Position numbers and translations under genes: made by a program. This document shows positions 35,620 through 45,373 of a stretch of DNA of 64,000 nt, one piece after another. The first letter of the stretch is position 1. The number at the start of each line of letters is the position of its first letter. The notes under the pieces were generated by a model, which saw nothing but the letters and a program-made list of their open reading frames with translations, did not search any database and was not told the DNA's origin. This stretch comes from Methylobacterium terricola (GTDB taxonomy: Bacteria > Pseudomonadota > Alphaproteobacteria > Rhizobiales > Beijerinckiaceae), in the NCBI RefSeq assembly GCF_006151805.1, contig NZ_VDDA01000012.1, forward strand, positions 1-64,000, in the 5' to 3' direction.

Positions 35620-36746
35620 CGAAAAAGGTGCCCGATCGCTTCCTGCGGATCGCCCTGACCACCGCCCTGGTGCTGCTCGCCCTGTTCGTGGCGCAGCCCT
35701 ACGTCACGAGCCTGCTGTTCTCCGCCGATACCCCCCGGGCGGTGACGGCGCGGGGCGACCTGTCGCCGATCGAGGCCGCGACGGTCGCCCTGTTCGAGCG
35801 CGCGGCGCCGTCGGTGGTCTACGTCTTCGCCCGCCAGCCGCAGGCGGCGGTGTCGTTCGATCCCGAGACCGGCGAGCGCCGGCAGGGCGGCGGCGAACAG
35901 ACCGGCTCGGGCTTCGTCTGGGACGCCGCCGGCCACGTCGTCACCAACAACCACGTCATCCAGGGCGGCGGCGACATCCAGGTCCGGCTCTCCACCGGCG
36001 AGGTGGTGCCTGCGACCGTGGCCGGCACCGACCCGAACTACGACCTCGCGGTCTTGAGGCTCGGGCGCGTCGCGTCCGCGCCGCCGCCGATCGCCATCGG
36101 CACCTCGGCCGATCTCAAGGTCGGGCAGTTCACCTACGCGATCGGCAACCCGTTCGGCCTCGACCACACCCTGACGACCGGGGTGGTGAGCGCGCTCCAG
36201 CGCCGGCTGCCGACCGCGGAGGGGCGCGAGCTCTCCGGGGTGATCCAGACCGACGCGGCGATCAACCCGGGCAATTCCGGCGGCCCGCTGCTCGATTCCG
36301 CCGGGCGACTGATCGGCGTCAACACCGCGATCTTCTCGCCCTCGGGCGCCAGCGCCGGCATCGGCTTCGCGATCCCCGTCGACGTGGTCAACCGGGTGGT
36401 GCCGAACCTGATCCGTACCGGCCGCACGCCCACGCCCGGCATCGGCATCGTGGCGGCCAGCGAGGATGCGGCGTCGCGGCTCGGCATCGACGGAATCGTG
36501 GTGGTGCGGGTGTTGCCGGGCTCGCCGGCCGCGGCGGCCGGGATCCAGGGCGTCGATCCGGCGACCGGCGAACTCGGCGACATCATCATGGGGGTGAACG
36601 GCCGCCCGGTGCGCCGCCTCGCCGACCTCACTGCCGCGCTCGAATCCACCGGCCTCGGCCGCAGCGTGCCGCTCCAGATCGAGCGAGACGGGCGGGCGGT
36701 GACCGTGTCGGTCACCCCGGCCGATATGGGCCAGCGCCGGCGCTGA
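35616..36746 (+). CDS. Membrane-anchored HtrA/DegS-type serine protease
   Basis: A 376-residue protein with an N-terminal anchor (FLRIALTTALVLLALFVAQP) and a periplasmic trypsin-like domain. The catalytic triad is visible: His in VTNNHVIQGG, Asp in NYDLAVLRLG and Ser in INPGNSGGPLLD. One PDZ domain follows (about 275-365: GIDGIVVVRVLPGSP, then GDIIMGVNG). One anchor and one PDZ give the DegS layout rather than two-PDZ DegP. GTG 35616 overlaps the DUF817 stop. It would cleave misfolded or signalling proteins at the envelope. Confidence 0.88.
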   Translation: MTKKVPDRFLRIALTTALVLLALFVAQPYVTSLLFSADTPRAVTARGDLSPIEAATVALFERAAPSVVYVFARQPQAAVSFDPETGERRQGGGEQTGSGFVWDAAGHVVTNNHVIQGGGDIQVRLSTGEVVPATVAGTDPNYDLAVLRLGRVASAPPPIAIGTSADLKVGQFTYAIGNPFGLDHTLTTGVVSALQRRLPTAEGRELSGVIQTDAAINPGNSGGPLLDSAGRLIGVNTAIFSPSGASAGIGFAIPVDVVNRVVPNLIRTGRTPTPGIGIVAASEDAASRLGIDGIVVVRVLPGSPAAAAGIQGVDPATGELGDIIMGVNGRPVRRLADLTAALESTGLGRSVPLQIERDGRAVTVSVTPADMGQRRR

Positions 36747-36863
36747 CGCGACGGAGAACGAGCGAGCCGTCCGGTCTCGGAACGATCGGACGGTCGGCCC
36801 GGTCGCGTCCCGGCGACGAAGGCGCTATCCTGGTCGCCGAGTCCTGACCGGAGCCCCTCTGCC

Positions 36864-37124
36864 GTGACCGTCCGCCTCGTCGCCGCCCTCCTCGTGACGG
36901 CCACCGCCCTGCCGGTCATGGCAGGCGAGCGGGGCGCCCCGAGGCCGCGCCTGTGCCCGCAGGACGCGCCGCCCGGCGTGCGCCTGCCCGACCGGCCGGA
37001 ATGCCGCGAGGCGCCCCCCGCGGCCGTCCGGGCGACGGCTCCGGGCTTCATCGATCTCGGCAACGACACGTCGCTGCGCATCAGCGGACGCGCCGCCTAC
37101 GAGTTCGGCACTGTCAAACGGTAG
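36864..37124 (+). CDS. Small secreted protein
   Basis: An 86-residue protein from GTG 36864 with signal peptide TVRLVAALLVTATALPVMAG. The mature part is Pro/Arg-rich with two cysteines, then ends GFIDLGNDTSLRISGRAAYE, which resembles the opening strand of a porin barrel seen in Rhizobiales outer-membrane proteins ('LGNDT.RISG..Y'). It may be a short porin-related or truncated gene; nothing downstream in frame continues it. Function unknown. Confidence 0.5.
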   Translation: MTVRLVAALLVTATALPVMAGERGAPRPRLCPQDAPPGVRLPDRPECREAPPAAVRATAPGFIDLGNDTSLRISGRAAYEFGTVKR

Positions 37125-37260
37125 GCCTGCCCTCGACCGGTCCTGCCCGTCGGGCGGGACCGCCGCCCCGCTCCGCCGAGAATCGCCCCCGACGCCCTGC
37201 CGCTCGGGAACCCCGCCGCCCGCCGGGGCATTCGCTTCCTGAGGCGAAAGGGAGAGCGCG

Positions 37261-37617
37261 ATGATCCTTGCAGCCTGCGAGGGCCGGCACTGGCAATACG
37301 AGATCGTCGAGCATGCCGACGGCTACGTCGTGCGGATGCGCGACCTCGAATCCGGCAATCTCGACGATGACGGGACCACGGTCTTCCGCACCATGCCGGT
37401 CGCCTTCGCCTTCGCGGAGATGTCGGCGGCCTTCGACCGCTTCACCGCCTCGACCGACGACGAGCCCGACGACGCCCAGATGGCGACCGACTTCGCGGTG
37501 ACCGAGCGTGCCTTCAGCGACCTCAGCAGCCGCCTGTGCGACGGCGGCGTCGCCGGCAGCATGGTCCAGGCCTGGGAGCGGCAGCCGGAGGGCGGTCCGC
37601 GGCTGACGCTGCATTGA
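37261..37617 (+). CDS. Conserved-looking protein of unknown function
   Basis: A 118-residue soluble protein from ATG 37261, preceded by GGGAGAGCGCG. It begins with a strand-rich part (HWQYEIVEHADGYVVRMRDL) and continues helical with many acidic residues (TDDEPDDAQMATDFAVTERA). No motif of known function. It is convergent with the amine oxidase gene, ending 19 bases from it. Confidence 0.55.
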   Translation: MILAACEGRHWQYEIVEHADGYVVRMRDLESGNLDDDGTTVFRTMPVAFAFAEMSAAFDRFTASTDDEPDDAQMATDFAVTERAFSDLSSRLCDGGVAGSMVQAWERQPEGGPRLTLH

Positions 37618-37636
37618 ACGATCAGGCTCGCGCGGC

Positions 37637-38950
37637 TCACGAGCCGAGCCGCTTGAGCACCTCCCCGGCCGCCCGCTCGCCGTCGAGCGTCGCGCCGCCG
37701 ACCGTCATCGCGCCGCCGCCGGCCAGAGCTTCGCCGGCGAGGAAGATCCGCTCGGCCACCGGCGCCCGCAGGGCCTCGCGGGCGGAAAGATGGCCCGGCC
37801 GTGCGATCGAGTAGCTGCCGCGGGCGAACGGGTCGGTCCACCAGGCGGCGAGGCGCCCGGCCGTGATGCCTGAGCGGATCCCTGCCCCGAAGACGCTGAC
37901 CAGATGATCGGTCGCCGCCGCGACCGCGGCCGCCTCCCCGGCCTCGCAGAGGGAACGGGCGCCGTCGCCGCCACAATGGAACACCGCCAGCGGCTTCCCG
38001 AACGGCTGCATCTCCAGATAGGCGGTCAGGCCGGGCGTGCCGCTCCGCAGGATCACCGCGTCGCGCAGGTCCTGGCTGCCGAGGCGGGCAGGATCGAGGG
38101 CGAGCCCGATCTTGGTGTAGGAGCCCATGCGTAACCCCGCCACCGCGGCGACGGTCGCCGCCGGCAGGTCGGGGACGAAGCGGAGCGCGCCCGCCGCCAG
38201 CACGCCGACCGGCACCGTGACGATCGCGCAGGCTGCCCGCAAGGTGCCGCGGGGCGTCTCGACCGCGACCCCTGCGCCGCGCCAGTCGATCATGGTGGCC
38301 GGGGTGCCGAGCCGCACCGGCAGGTCGGCGTAGTGGCCAGCGACGAGGGCGCCGTAGCCGTCGACCCAGATGTCGTCGCCGGACCAGAGCTGGTCGTAAT
38401 CGGCGCAGGAGACCCGGTCCGGCTCCTCGCCGAGGGTGAGGCGGGTGAGCCCGGTGGCGGCGGCCCGTGCCGCCTCGTCCTCGCCGGACACCGCATCGGC
38501 GACCGAGCGGTCCGGCGCGGCCGGATGGTCGAGGAGCAGGCTGACGCGGCCGAACCCGGCCCGACGCTGGCGCCGCTCGGCCTCGCTCGCCCGGACGCCG
38601 TCCTTGACCAGGACCGGCCAGGGGCTGGTGGCGTCGTCGCTGGTGCGGACCTTGGCCGCCCGGGCGATCTCCCGCCACGGGTTGCGCTCGGCCCAGTGGA
38701 CGTATTGCCCGCCGGCATCGAAGCTGCGGCCCGCGCCGAGCGCGGTCTCGGTGAAGGCCCGCCCGCCGGTCCGCTCGCGCGCCTCCAGGACCACGACGCT
38801 GTGGCCGCTGCGCCGGACCGCCGCCGCGGCGGCGAGGCCGGCGGCGCCGGCACCGACCACCACGACATCGGCATCCGCCGCCGCGCGGGCCTTCGGCAAC
38901 GCGGCCAGCACGGCCGCCCCGGCCATGAGGGAGCGACGCGACAGCGTCAT
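37637..38950 (-). CDS. FAD-dependent amine oxidase with Tat-type signal
   Basis: A 437-residue exported flavoprotein. The N-terminus has a twin-arginine signal (SRRSLMAGAAVLAA), so it is exported folded with its FAD. The dinucleotide-binding motif is VVVVGAGAAGLAAAAAVRRS followed by VLEARERTGGR. DAGGQYVHWAERNP is a substrate-side block typical of monoamine/polyamine oxidases, and the C-terminal flavin contact is ERIFLAGEALAGGGAMTVGG. It would oxidise an amine to imine with hydrogen peroxide; the substrate is unknown. Confidence 0.85.
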   Translation of the reverse strand: MTLSRRSLMAGAAVLAALPKARAAADADVVVVGAGAAGLAAAAAVRRSGHSVVVLEARERTGGRAFTETALGAGRSFDAGGQYVHWAERNPWREIARAAKVRTSDDATSPWPVLVKDGVRASEAERRQRRAGFGRVSLLLDHPAAPDRSVADAVSGEDEAARAAATGLTRLTLGEEPDRVSCADYDQLWSGDDIWVDGYGALVAGHYADLPVRLGTPATMIDWRGAGVAVETPRGTLRAACAIVTVPVGVLAAGALRFVPDLPAATVAAVAGLRMGSYTKIGLALDPARLGSQDLRDAVILRSGTPGLTAYLEMQPFGKPLAVFHCGGDGARSLCEAGEAAAVAAATDHLVSVFGAGIRSGITAGRLAAWWTDPFARGSYSIARPGHLSAREALRAPVAERIFLAGEALAGGGAMTVGGATLDGERAAGEVLKRLGS

Positions 38951-39073
38951 CCCGGTTCTCCGTCTCGTTCCTGTCCGATCTCACCTCGGCGGCGGCGGAG
39001 CATCGGCAAGGCACGCGCGGCGAAATATCGCCCGACCGGCGCCCCGCGCTTCCGGACCGGCGCCGGCCTCGCT

Positions 39074-39568
39074 ATGACGGCCATCATGCTGATTCGCCCT
39101 GCCCGCCCCGAGGACGCCGCCGCCATCCGGTCGATCATCGCACCGGTGATCCGCGCCGGCGAGACCTACACCCTCGACCCAGACATGACCGAGGCCGACG
39201 CCCTGGCCTACTGGACGGGGCCGGACAAGGAGACCTTCGTTGCCGAGGAGGCCGGGGAGGTCGTCGGCACCTATTACATGCGGCCGAACCAGGCCGGTGG
39301 CGGCCGCCACGTCTGCAATTGCGGGTACATGACCCGCGCGGGGGCGACGGGCCGCGGGATCGCCCGGCGGATGGCCGCGCACTCGCTCGACCACGCCCGT
39401 TCGCACGGCTACCGGGGGATGCAGTTCAACTTCGTCGTCAGCACGAACGAGCGCGCCGTGCGGCTGTGGCATTCGCTCGGCTTCGCGACGGTGGGGCGCC
39501 TGCCGCTGGCCTTCCGGCATCCGGTGCAGGGGTATGTCGATGCGCTGGTGATGTTCCAGGCCCTGTAA
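39074..39568 (+). CDS. GNAT-family N-acetyltransferase
   Basis: A 164-residue acetyltransferase. It begins LIRPARPEDAAAIRSIIAPV, the GNAT opening strand-helix; the acetyl-CoA site is formed by CNCGYMTRAGATGRGIARRM (Q/RxxGxG/A pattern GATGRG). A late strand FNFVVSTNERAVRLWHSLGF, with Asn and the aromatic stop, is also family-typical. ATG 39074 is used; ATG 39086 is four codons in. Substrate unknown. It runs away from the amine oxidase. Confidence 0.82.
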   Translation: MTAIMLIRPARPEDAAAIRSIIAPVIRAGETYTLDPDMTEADALAYWTGPDKETFVAEEAGEVVGTYYMRPNQAGGGRHVCNCGYMTRAGATGRGIARRMAAHSLDHARSHGYRGMQFNFVVSTNERAVRLWHSLGFATVGRLPLAFRHPVQGYVDALVMFQAL

Positions 39569-39773
39569 GGCCGAGCGCGGTCATTTCCGGGGTCTTCGCG
39601 GTCTGATCGGCAGAGCGGCAGGCCGGCATCGTCGATCAGGAGCAGCGCCGCGGCGCCCGGACGCCATGCGCGAGCCGGTTGCCCTGGCCGACACGAGTGG
39701 AGCGCACCGCAGGTCGCCCTCTCCTGAACCGTCAGGGGTTCCGGGCTGCGGCGCCGGAGCGGCGGCGTGTCCG

Positions 39774-40496
39774 TCACCGCCGGTCGAGGTCGACCTCAGG
39801 CGCCGACACCCGCGCCACGAACGCCATCCGGCCCTGATTGTGCCCGAGATTCCGCGGCATTCGCTCGGCCTGGAAGCCGGCGGCCCTGAGCCGCGCCAGC
39901 ATCGCCGCCTCGTCGTAGCGGGCGAGCCCGAGCCGCTGGCGCAGCGTGCGGTAATCCGACAGCAAGGTACGGGCGAGGCCGAGACCGGCCGCCATGAGGA
40001 AGCCCTCACGCCGGGCGAAGGCAAGGAGGGCCGCCGCATCGGCGACGGCGCCGAGCTGCGGCGGAATCACGTCGGCGAGGATCAGCCGGCCGCCGGGCTT
40101 GAGCGCGCGGCGCCAATCCGCGAGGCAGGCCTCGAGCTCGGCCGCGGTGAGGTACTGCGCCAGGGAATTCGCCACCACGAGGTCGAGGCTGGCCGCGGGC
40201 AAGGCGGCGACCGCCTCGGGCGCCAGGACGACGATGCGGGGCTGGGCGGCGAAACGCTGCGACAGGGCCGCGCGCTGGCGCGGGGAGGCGTCGCAGAGGA
40301 GGAGCCGGCCGCACGATGCCGCGACCCGGTCGGCGGAGAGAGCCTCGCCGCACCCGTGGTCGAGCACCACGGCGCCGGAATGCGGCACCAGGGCCGCCAT
40401 CTCCTCGGCCAGCCCGGCATAATGCCGGGCCTTGTGGCGCGCGTTGACGTAGATCGGGGTGTCGCGGTCCCAGAACTCGCGCCAGGAGGCGACCAT
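39774..40496 (-). CDS. SAM-dependent methyltransferase (class I)
   Basis: A 240-residue protein with the SAM-binding core: VVLDHGCGEALSADR (motif I, near residue 45), LLLCDASPRQRAAL (motif II), SLDLVVANSLAQYL (motif IV) and LKPGGRLILADVIP (motif post-I). It matches small-molecule methyltransferases of the UbiE/MenG-like sort, without a telling substrate feature. It may be co-transcribed with the small membrane protein upstream at 40,515-40,886. Confidence 0.8.
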   Translation of the reverse strand: MVASWREFWDRDTPIYVNARHKARHYAGLAEEMAALVPHSGAVVLDHGCGEALSADRVAASCGRLLLCDASPRQRAALSQRFAAQPRIVVLAPEAVAALPAASLDLVVANSLAQYLTAAELEACLADWRRALKPGGRLILADVIPPQLGAVADAAALLAFARREGFLMAAGLGLARTLLSDYRTLRQRLGLARYDEAAMLARLRAAGFQAERMPRNLGHNQGRMAFVARVSAPEVDLDRR

Positions 40497-40514
40497 GACG
40501 GTGCGACCGCCGGC

Positions 40515-40886
40515 TCAGCCGCCGATCAGCAGGACCGAGACGGCCCGGTCGATCGAGAGGTAGAACACCGCGAAGGCGACGAGGGCCGCGAGGGCGAACT
40601 CGGCGGCATCGTTCGGCAGGGCGCGCAGCTCGCGCAGGGTCTCGCGGCCGTAGACGGCGCCGAGCCAGGCCAGGGTCAGCACTACCGGCATCGCGAACAG
40701 GAACGACCACGTGCTCTCGACCCGGCTCGCCATCGGGTCCATCAGCGCGCGGATGTTGCGCACCCACGGCGCCTGGACCGCCGCCGCCAGGGTGGTGACC
40801 CAGGCCAGACCCACGGCGATGCCGAGATGGGTCGTGAAGGTGCGGTGCAGGCGCGAGAAGCTGTCGGTCGCGGCGTGGTCGGTCAC
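40515..40886 (-). CDS. Small four-helix membrane protein
   Basis: A 123-residue protein from GTG 40886. Four hydrophobic segments follow a short hydrophilic start: LGIAVGLAWVTTLAAAV, WSFLFAMPVVLTLAWLGAVY and FALAALVAFAVFYLSI are the clearest, and the last ends at LLIGG. No family recognised. It lies 18 bases upstream of the methyltransferase on the same strand, so the two probably share a transcript. Confidence 0.6.
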   Translation of the reverse strand: MTDHAATDSFSRLHRTFTTHLGIAVGLAWVTTLAAAVQAPWVRNIRALMDPMASRVESTWSFLFAMPVVLTLAWLGAVYGRETLRELRALPNDAAEFALAALVAFAVFYLSIDRAVSVLLIGG

Positions 40887-41024
40887 TGGGCAAGCCCCCG
40901 AAATCGCGGCCCCGCGACGATCGTTGAACCGTCGTCGCTCCGGGGCGGGTACGGCCGGGAGAATCGGCCGCGAGTTCGGGTTTTTTGTGGCTGCGGCCGG
41001 AACCGGCCGCAACCTTTTTCGACG

Positions 41025-42239
41025 TTAGGCGTTGCTGCTCTTCGTCTCGCGCATGAGCGTCACGAAGCGGTCGAACAGGTAGTGGCTGTCCTGCGGGCCC
41101 GGCGAGGCCTCGGGGTGGTGCTGCACCGAGAAGGCCGGGCGGTCGGTCAGCGTCAGGCCGCAATTCGAGCCGTCGAACAGCGAGACATGGGTCTCGACGG
41201 CGTTCGCAGGCAGGCTGTCCGGGTCGACCGCGAAGCCGTGGTTCATCGAGACGATCTCGACCTTGCCGGTGGTGCGGTCCTTCACCGGATGGTTGGCGCC
41301 GTGATGGCCCTGGCTCATCTTCACCGTGCGGCCGCCGAGGGCGAGGCCCATCAGCTGGTGGCCGAGGCAGATGCCGAAGGTCGGGACCTTCTGGTCGAGG
41401 AGGGCGCGGATCACCGGCACGGCGTATTCGCCGGTCGCCGCCGGGTCGCCGGGGCCGTTCGACAGGAAGACGCCGTCGGGCTTGAGCGCCAGCACCTCGT
41501 CCGCGCTGGCGGTGGCCGGCACCACGGTGACGTCGCAGCCGGCCTTGGCCAGGAGGCGCAGGATGTTGCGCTTCACGCCGTAATCGATCGCCACGACCTT
41601 GAGGCCCTCGCCCGCGGCGCGGCTGCCGTAGCCGGCCGGGTGCTGCCAGACGGTCTCGCCCCAGTTCTGCGATTCGCGGCTCGTCACCGGCGGCACCAGG
41701 TCGAGGCCTTCCATCGGCGGGAGCGACGCGGCCTTGGCGCTCAGGGCCGCGCGGTCGAAGCGGCCCTGCGGATCGTTCGCCAGGATCGCGTTCGGCATGC
41801 CGCGGTCGCGGATGAGCGCGGTCAGCGCCCTGGTATCCACGCCGGTGATGCCGATGATGCCGCGCGCCTTCAGCCAGCCGTCGAGATGGCTGGACGACCG
41901 CCAGTTCGAGGGATTGGTGACGGCCGAGGCGATCACCGCGCCGCGCACGCCGGAGGCCGGCGCCGCGTCGAGGCTCTCCAGGTCCTCGTCGTTGGTGCCG
42001 ACATTGCCGATATGCGGGAAGGTGAAGGTGACGATCTGCCCGGCATAGGACGGATCGGTCAGGATCTCCTGGTAGCCGGTCATCGCGGTGTTGAAGCAGA
42101 CCTCGCCGGCGGCCTCGCCGGTGGCGCCGATGCCGAAACCCTCCAGGATCGTGCCGTCGGCGAGCACCAGAAGGGCGGTCGCGACGGGCTCGGCCCAGCC
42201 TTCGGGTTGCGCGGGGGCGGCCGCGTCGTCTTGCAGCAT
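41025..42239 (-). CDS. carA: Carbamoyl-phosphate synthase small subunit (glutaminase)
   Basis: A 404-residue class I amidotransferase subunit that releases ammonia from glutamine for carbamoyl phosphate used in arginine and pyrimidine synthesis. The N-terminal domain has FNTAMTGYQEILTDPSYAGQ, typical of CarA. The amidotransferase domain has VAIDYGVKRNILRLL, FLSNGPGDP, the nucleophile elbow FGICLGHQLMGLALG and the His-Glu pair in VQHHPEASPGP. ATG 42239 is chosen; an open extension to 42365 lacks CarA-like sequence. It stands head-to-head with the YqeY gene. No carB lies in the window. Confidence 0.95.
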   Translation of the reverse strand: MLQDDAAAPAQPEGWAEPVATALLVLADGTILEGFGIGATGEAAGEVCFNTAMTGYQEILTDPSYAGQIVTFTFPHIGNVGTNDEDLESLDAAPASGVRGAVIASAVTNPSNWRSSSHLDGWLKARGIIGITGVDTRALTALIRDRGMPNAILANDPQGRFDRAALSAKAASLPPMEGLDLVPPVTSRESQNWGETVWQHPAGYGSRAAGEGLKVVAIDYGVKRNILRLLAKAGCDVTVVPATASADEVLALKPDGVFLSNGPGDPAATGEYAVPVIRALLDQKVPTFGICLGHQLMGLALGGRTVKMSQGHHGANHPVKDRTTGKVEIVSMNHGFAVDPDSLPANAVETHVSLFDGSNCGLTLTDRPAFSVQHHPEASPGPQDSHYLFDRFVTLMRETKSSNA

Positions 42240-42415
42240 GATCGTGATCTCGCTTATGTCGCGGCCGGGCACGGCCGACGGGCGCGGCCGGCTGTTTACG
42301 AGGCCGGCAGCGGCCCGGTCAATCTGGGGATGCCCCGGTATCCCCTCAAGTGCCTCGCCTTTCAAGTGCCTTATCGGGCACGACTTGCCCCATGCGACAA
42401 CACCAGGAGACCGGC

Positions 42416-42868
42416 ATGCTGCGCCAGCGCCTCACCGCCGAGATGAAGGAGGCCATGAAGGCCGGCGACAAGGCGAAGCTCGCCACCGTCCGGCTGATCC
42501 AGGCCGCCCTCAAGGACAAGGACATCGAGGCCCGCGGACTCGGCAAGGAGCCCCTCGTCGACGAGGACATCTTCGCCCTGCTCCAGAAGATGATCAAGCA
42601 GCGCAACGAATCGGCCACGGTCTACGACCAGGGCGGCCGCCCGGAGCTCGCCGAGGGCGAGCGGGCCGAGGCCGCCATCATCGCCCAGTTCCTGCCCCAG
42701 CAGATGGACGAGGACGAGACCCGCGCGGCGATCCAGGCCACCATCGCGGAGACCGGCGCGACCTCGCCGAAGGACATGGGCAAGGTCATCGCGGCGCTCA
42801 AAGGGGCCTATGCCGGCCGGATGGATTTCGGCAAGGCGAGCGCGCTGGTGAAGGCGGCCCTGGCCTGA
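42416..42868 (+). CDS. GatB/YqeY domain protein
   Basis: A 150-residue helical protein resembling the tRNA-binding tail domain of GatB (YqeY family). Blocks: DKAKLATVRLIQAALKDKDI near residue 15, IFALLQKMIKQRNESATVYD near 55, AIIAQFLPQQMDEDE near 88, and KDMGKVIAALKGAYAGRMDF near 120. Presumed role is in tRNA amidation or tRNA handling, but this is not established for the free-standing protein. It starts 176 bases from carA, a pairing frequently seen in Rhizobiales. Confidence 0.88.
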   Translation: MLRQRLTAEMKEAMKAGDKAKLATVRLIQAALKDKDIEARGLGKEPLVDEDIFALLQKMIKQRNESATVYDQGGRPELAEGERAEAAIIAQFLPQQMDEDETRAAIQATIAETGATSPKDMGKVIAALKGAYAGRMDFGKASALVKAALA

Positions 42869-43162
42869 AACCGGCCGGGGGCTCCCGGCCCCAACGCAAC
42901 CGGACGATGCGGGCCGCCCGTCCCGGCGGGTCCGCATCGTCCCCGCGCCCGGCCTTCTTCCGCAGGATCGCCCCGCAGCATTGCCCAGACGACATTCCGC
43001 GCGACACTGGTTTCTCTGTCCGCCCTCGTCCGGCCACCCGACGAATACATGATCTAGCGGTTACTCGGCGCCATCGTTAGATCCCCATTAAGCAAGCCGT
43101 CACCAGATTGCCCGGATATCCATGGGAGCCCGTGCCGGGTTCCGGCCATCCAGGGGTTCGTC

Positions 43163-45256
43163 GTGCCGTCGCTGTTGTCCATCAGGGTCCTGGTGCTCGG
43201 GATCACGCTCGCGCTTGGGGCGATCGTCGGGGCGATGACGCTCGACGGGGTCCTCGGCGCCTGGACCAGCCACCGTCACGCCCAGACCGTCGCCACCGCG
43301 GCGAAGCTCGACCAGCGCATCCTCGAGGCGATGCAGGCCTTCCGCTCGGAGCGCGGCGACACCGCCGCGACCCTGAGCCTGTCGGGCGAGCAGGTCGGGG
43401 CGATGCGCACGATCATCGCCGGCCATCGCGGGCGGGTCGACGCGGCGTTGCGGGCGCTGCTCGCCGCCCCCGCCGATCTCGACGTGCCGGGGCTGGCCGC
43501 GGCGCTGAAAGACCTCGAAGCCGGCTACCGCGACCAGGTCGCCCTGCGGGCGAGGGCCGACGAGGCCTACGGCCGCGAGGCGGGCGCCCGCGACAAGGCC
43601 CTGGCCCCGCTCGTGCTGCAGACCGGGGACGCGGTGCTGGGCCGCCTCGACCAGGTCTCGACGGTGCTCGAGCGGCGGATGGCGCAGCTCGATCCGGCGA
43701 CCCGGCTCCTGACGAGCGCGAAGAACGACGCCTGGACCGCCCGGGCCACCGCCGGCTCGGCGGCGGTGGTGGTCAACACCGTCCTGTCGAGCGGGAGGCC
43801 GCTGACGCCGGAGCAGGCCGCCTCGGTGCAGAACCTGCGCGGCCGCTACGAGGCGGCGTGGGCCCGCGTCGAGCGGGCCGCCGCCGAGCTGCCGCCCGCC
43901 GTGACGACGGCGATAGCGACGGCGCAGGCCACCTACTTCACACCGGAGGTGACGGCGGCGGTGCAGCGCAACCTGCGCGCCTTCGCGCCCGGCGCCGAGC
44001 CGGCGATGACGCTGCCCGAATGGCAGACCTTCATCACGCCCAAGCTCAACACCCTGGTGGCGGTGGCGGCCGAGGCGCTGAGCACCGGGGTGCGTGCCGC
44101 CGATGCGGCGGCCGTGGCCGCGGAGCGCCGGCTCATCGTCAACGCGGTCCTGTTCGCGGCGGCCCTCGCCCTCGTGGGCCTGGCCTGCGCCGTAGTGCAT
44201 GTCCGCATCGCGGTGCCGATCCGGCGCATGACCGGGGCGATGCAGGCGCTGGCGGACGGCGACACCGCCGTCGCCGTGCCGGCGATGGGCCGGGCCGACG
44301 AGATCGGCGCGATGGCCGCCACCGTGCAGGTGTTCAAGGACAACCTCGTCCGCACCCGGGCACTGGAGGCGGAGACCGCGCTCGCCCGGGCCTCGGCCGA
44401 AGAGCAGCGCACGGCCGGCATGCGCCAGATGGCCGACGCCTTCGAGCACGCGGTCGGCGACGTGATCGAGCAGGTCGCCGCCGCGGCGACCGAGCTCCAG
44501 GCGACCGCCGAGGTGATGTCGCAGGGCGCGAGCCAGACCGCCGGCCGCTCCACCACCGTCGCGAGCGCCGCCGGCCAGACCGCGGAGAATGTCGGCACCG
44601 TCGCGGCGGCGGCGGAGGAGCTCGGCGCCTCGGTCGGCGAGATCGGCCGCCGGGTCTCGGGCTCGGCCGCGCTCGCCCGCAGCGCCGTCGACGAGGCCGC
44701 CGGCACGGCCGGCCATATGCGCGACCTGAGCGAGGCGGTGGCGCGCATCGGCGACGTGGTCGGGCTGATCTCGTCGATCGCCAGCCAGACCAATCTCCTG
44801 GCGCTGAACGCCACGATCGAGGCGGCCCGGGCCGGGGAGGCCGGCCGCGGCTTCGCGGTGGTCGCCGCCGAGGTCAAGGAGCTTGCCGGCCAGACGGCCC
44901 GTGCCACGGAGGAGATCACCAGCCAGATCGGCCGGATCCAGGGCAAGACCGGCGACGCGGTCGCGGCGATCGAGGCGGTCACCGGCCGCATCGCCGAGAT
45001 CGACCGGGTGTCGGTCGGGATCGCGGCGGCGGTGGAGCAGCAGGGCGCGGCGACGCAGGAGATCGTCCGCAACGTCGCCGCGGCCGCCTCCGGCACCCAG
45101 GCGGTGACCCGCACGATCGAGGCCGTGGCCGGGGCGGCGGAGGAGACCGGGGCGGCGGCGACGCAGGTTCTGGCGGCCTCCTCCGAGCTGTCGCGGCAAT
45201 CCAAGCAGCTCTCGGCCGAGGTGGCGCGCTTCCTCGCCACCGTGCGGGCGGCCTGA
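43163..45256 (+). CDS. Methyl-accepting chemotaxis protein
   Basis: A 697-residue inner-membrane receptor starting at GTG 43163. An N-terminal helix (RVLVLGITLALGAIVGAM) and a second near residue 335 (LFAAALALVGLACAVVHVRI) bracket a periplasmic helical sensor of about 300 residues. HAMP follows (PIRRMTGAMQALADGDTAVA), then the signalling domain. The tip, VGLISSIASQTNLLALNATI and EAARAGEAGRGFAVVA, is the CheA/CheW contact. It relays an unknown ligand to the flagellar switch. Sensor ligand not predictable. Confidence 0.93.
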   Translation: MPSLLSIRVLVLGITLALGAIVGAMTLDGVLGAWTSHRHAQTVATAAKLDQRILEAMQAFRSERGDTAATLSLSGEQVGAMRTIIAGHRGRVDAALRALLAAPADLDVPGLAAALKDLEAGYRDQVALRARADEAYGREAGARDKALAPLVLQTGDAVLGRLDQVSTVLERRMAQLDPATRLLTSAKNDAWTARATAGSAAVVVNTVLSSGRPLTPEQAASVQNLRGRYEAAWARVERAAAELPPAVTTAIATAQATYFTPEVTAAVQRNLRAFAPGAEPAMTLPEWQTFITPKLNTLVAVAAEALSTGVRAADAAAVAAERRLIVNAVLFAAALALVGLACAVVHVRIAVPIRRMTGAMQALADGDTAVAVPAMGRADEIGAMAATVQVFKDNLVRTRALEAETALARASAEEQRTAGMRQMADAFEHAVGDVIEQVAAAATELQATAEVMSQGASQTAGRSTTVASAAGQTAENVGTVAAAAEELGASVGEIGRRVSGSAALARSAVDEAAGTAGHMRDLSEAVARIGDVVGLISSIASQTNLLALNATIEAARAGEAGRGFAVVAAEVKELAGQTARATEEITSQIGRIQGKTGDAVAAIEAVTGRIAEIDRVSVGIAAAVEQQGAATQEIVRNVAAAASGTQAVTRTIEAVAGAAEETGAAATQVLAASSELSRQSKQLSAEVARFLATVRAA

Positions 45257-45373
45257 CCCGGGGATCCGGCTCCGAAACCGGGCCGGTCTCAAAACCGTCA
45301 AGGTCCTGGCGCCAAGCGGGGCGCGTCCGCCCCCGGGACTCCCCCGGGGGGCGGTGCCCGTCCTCCTGCCAGA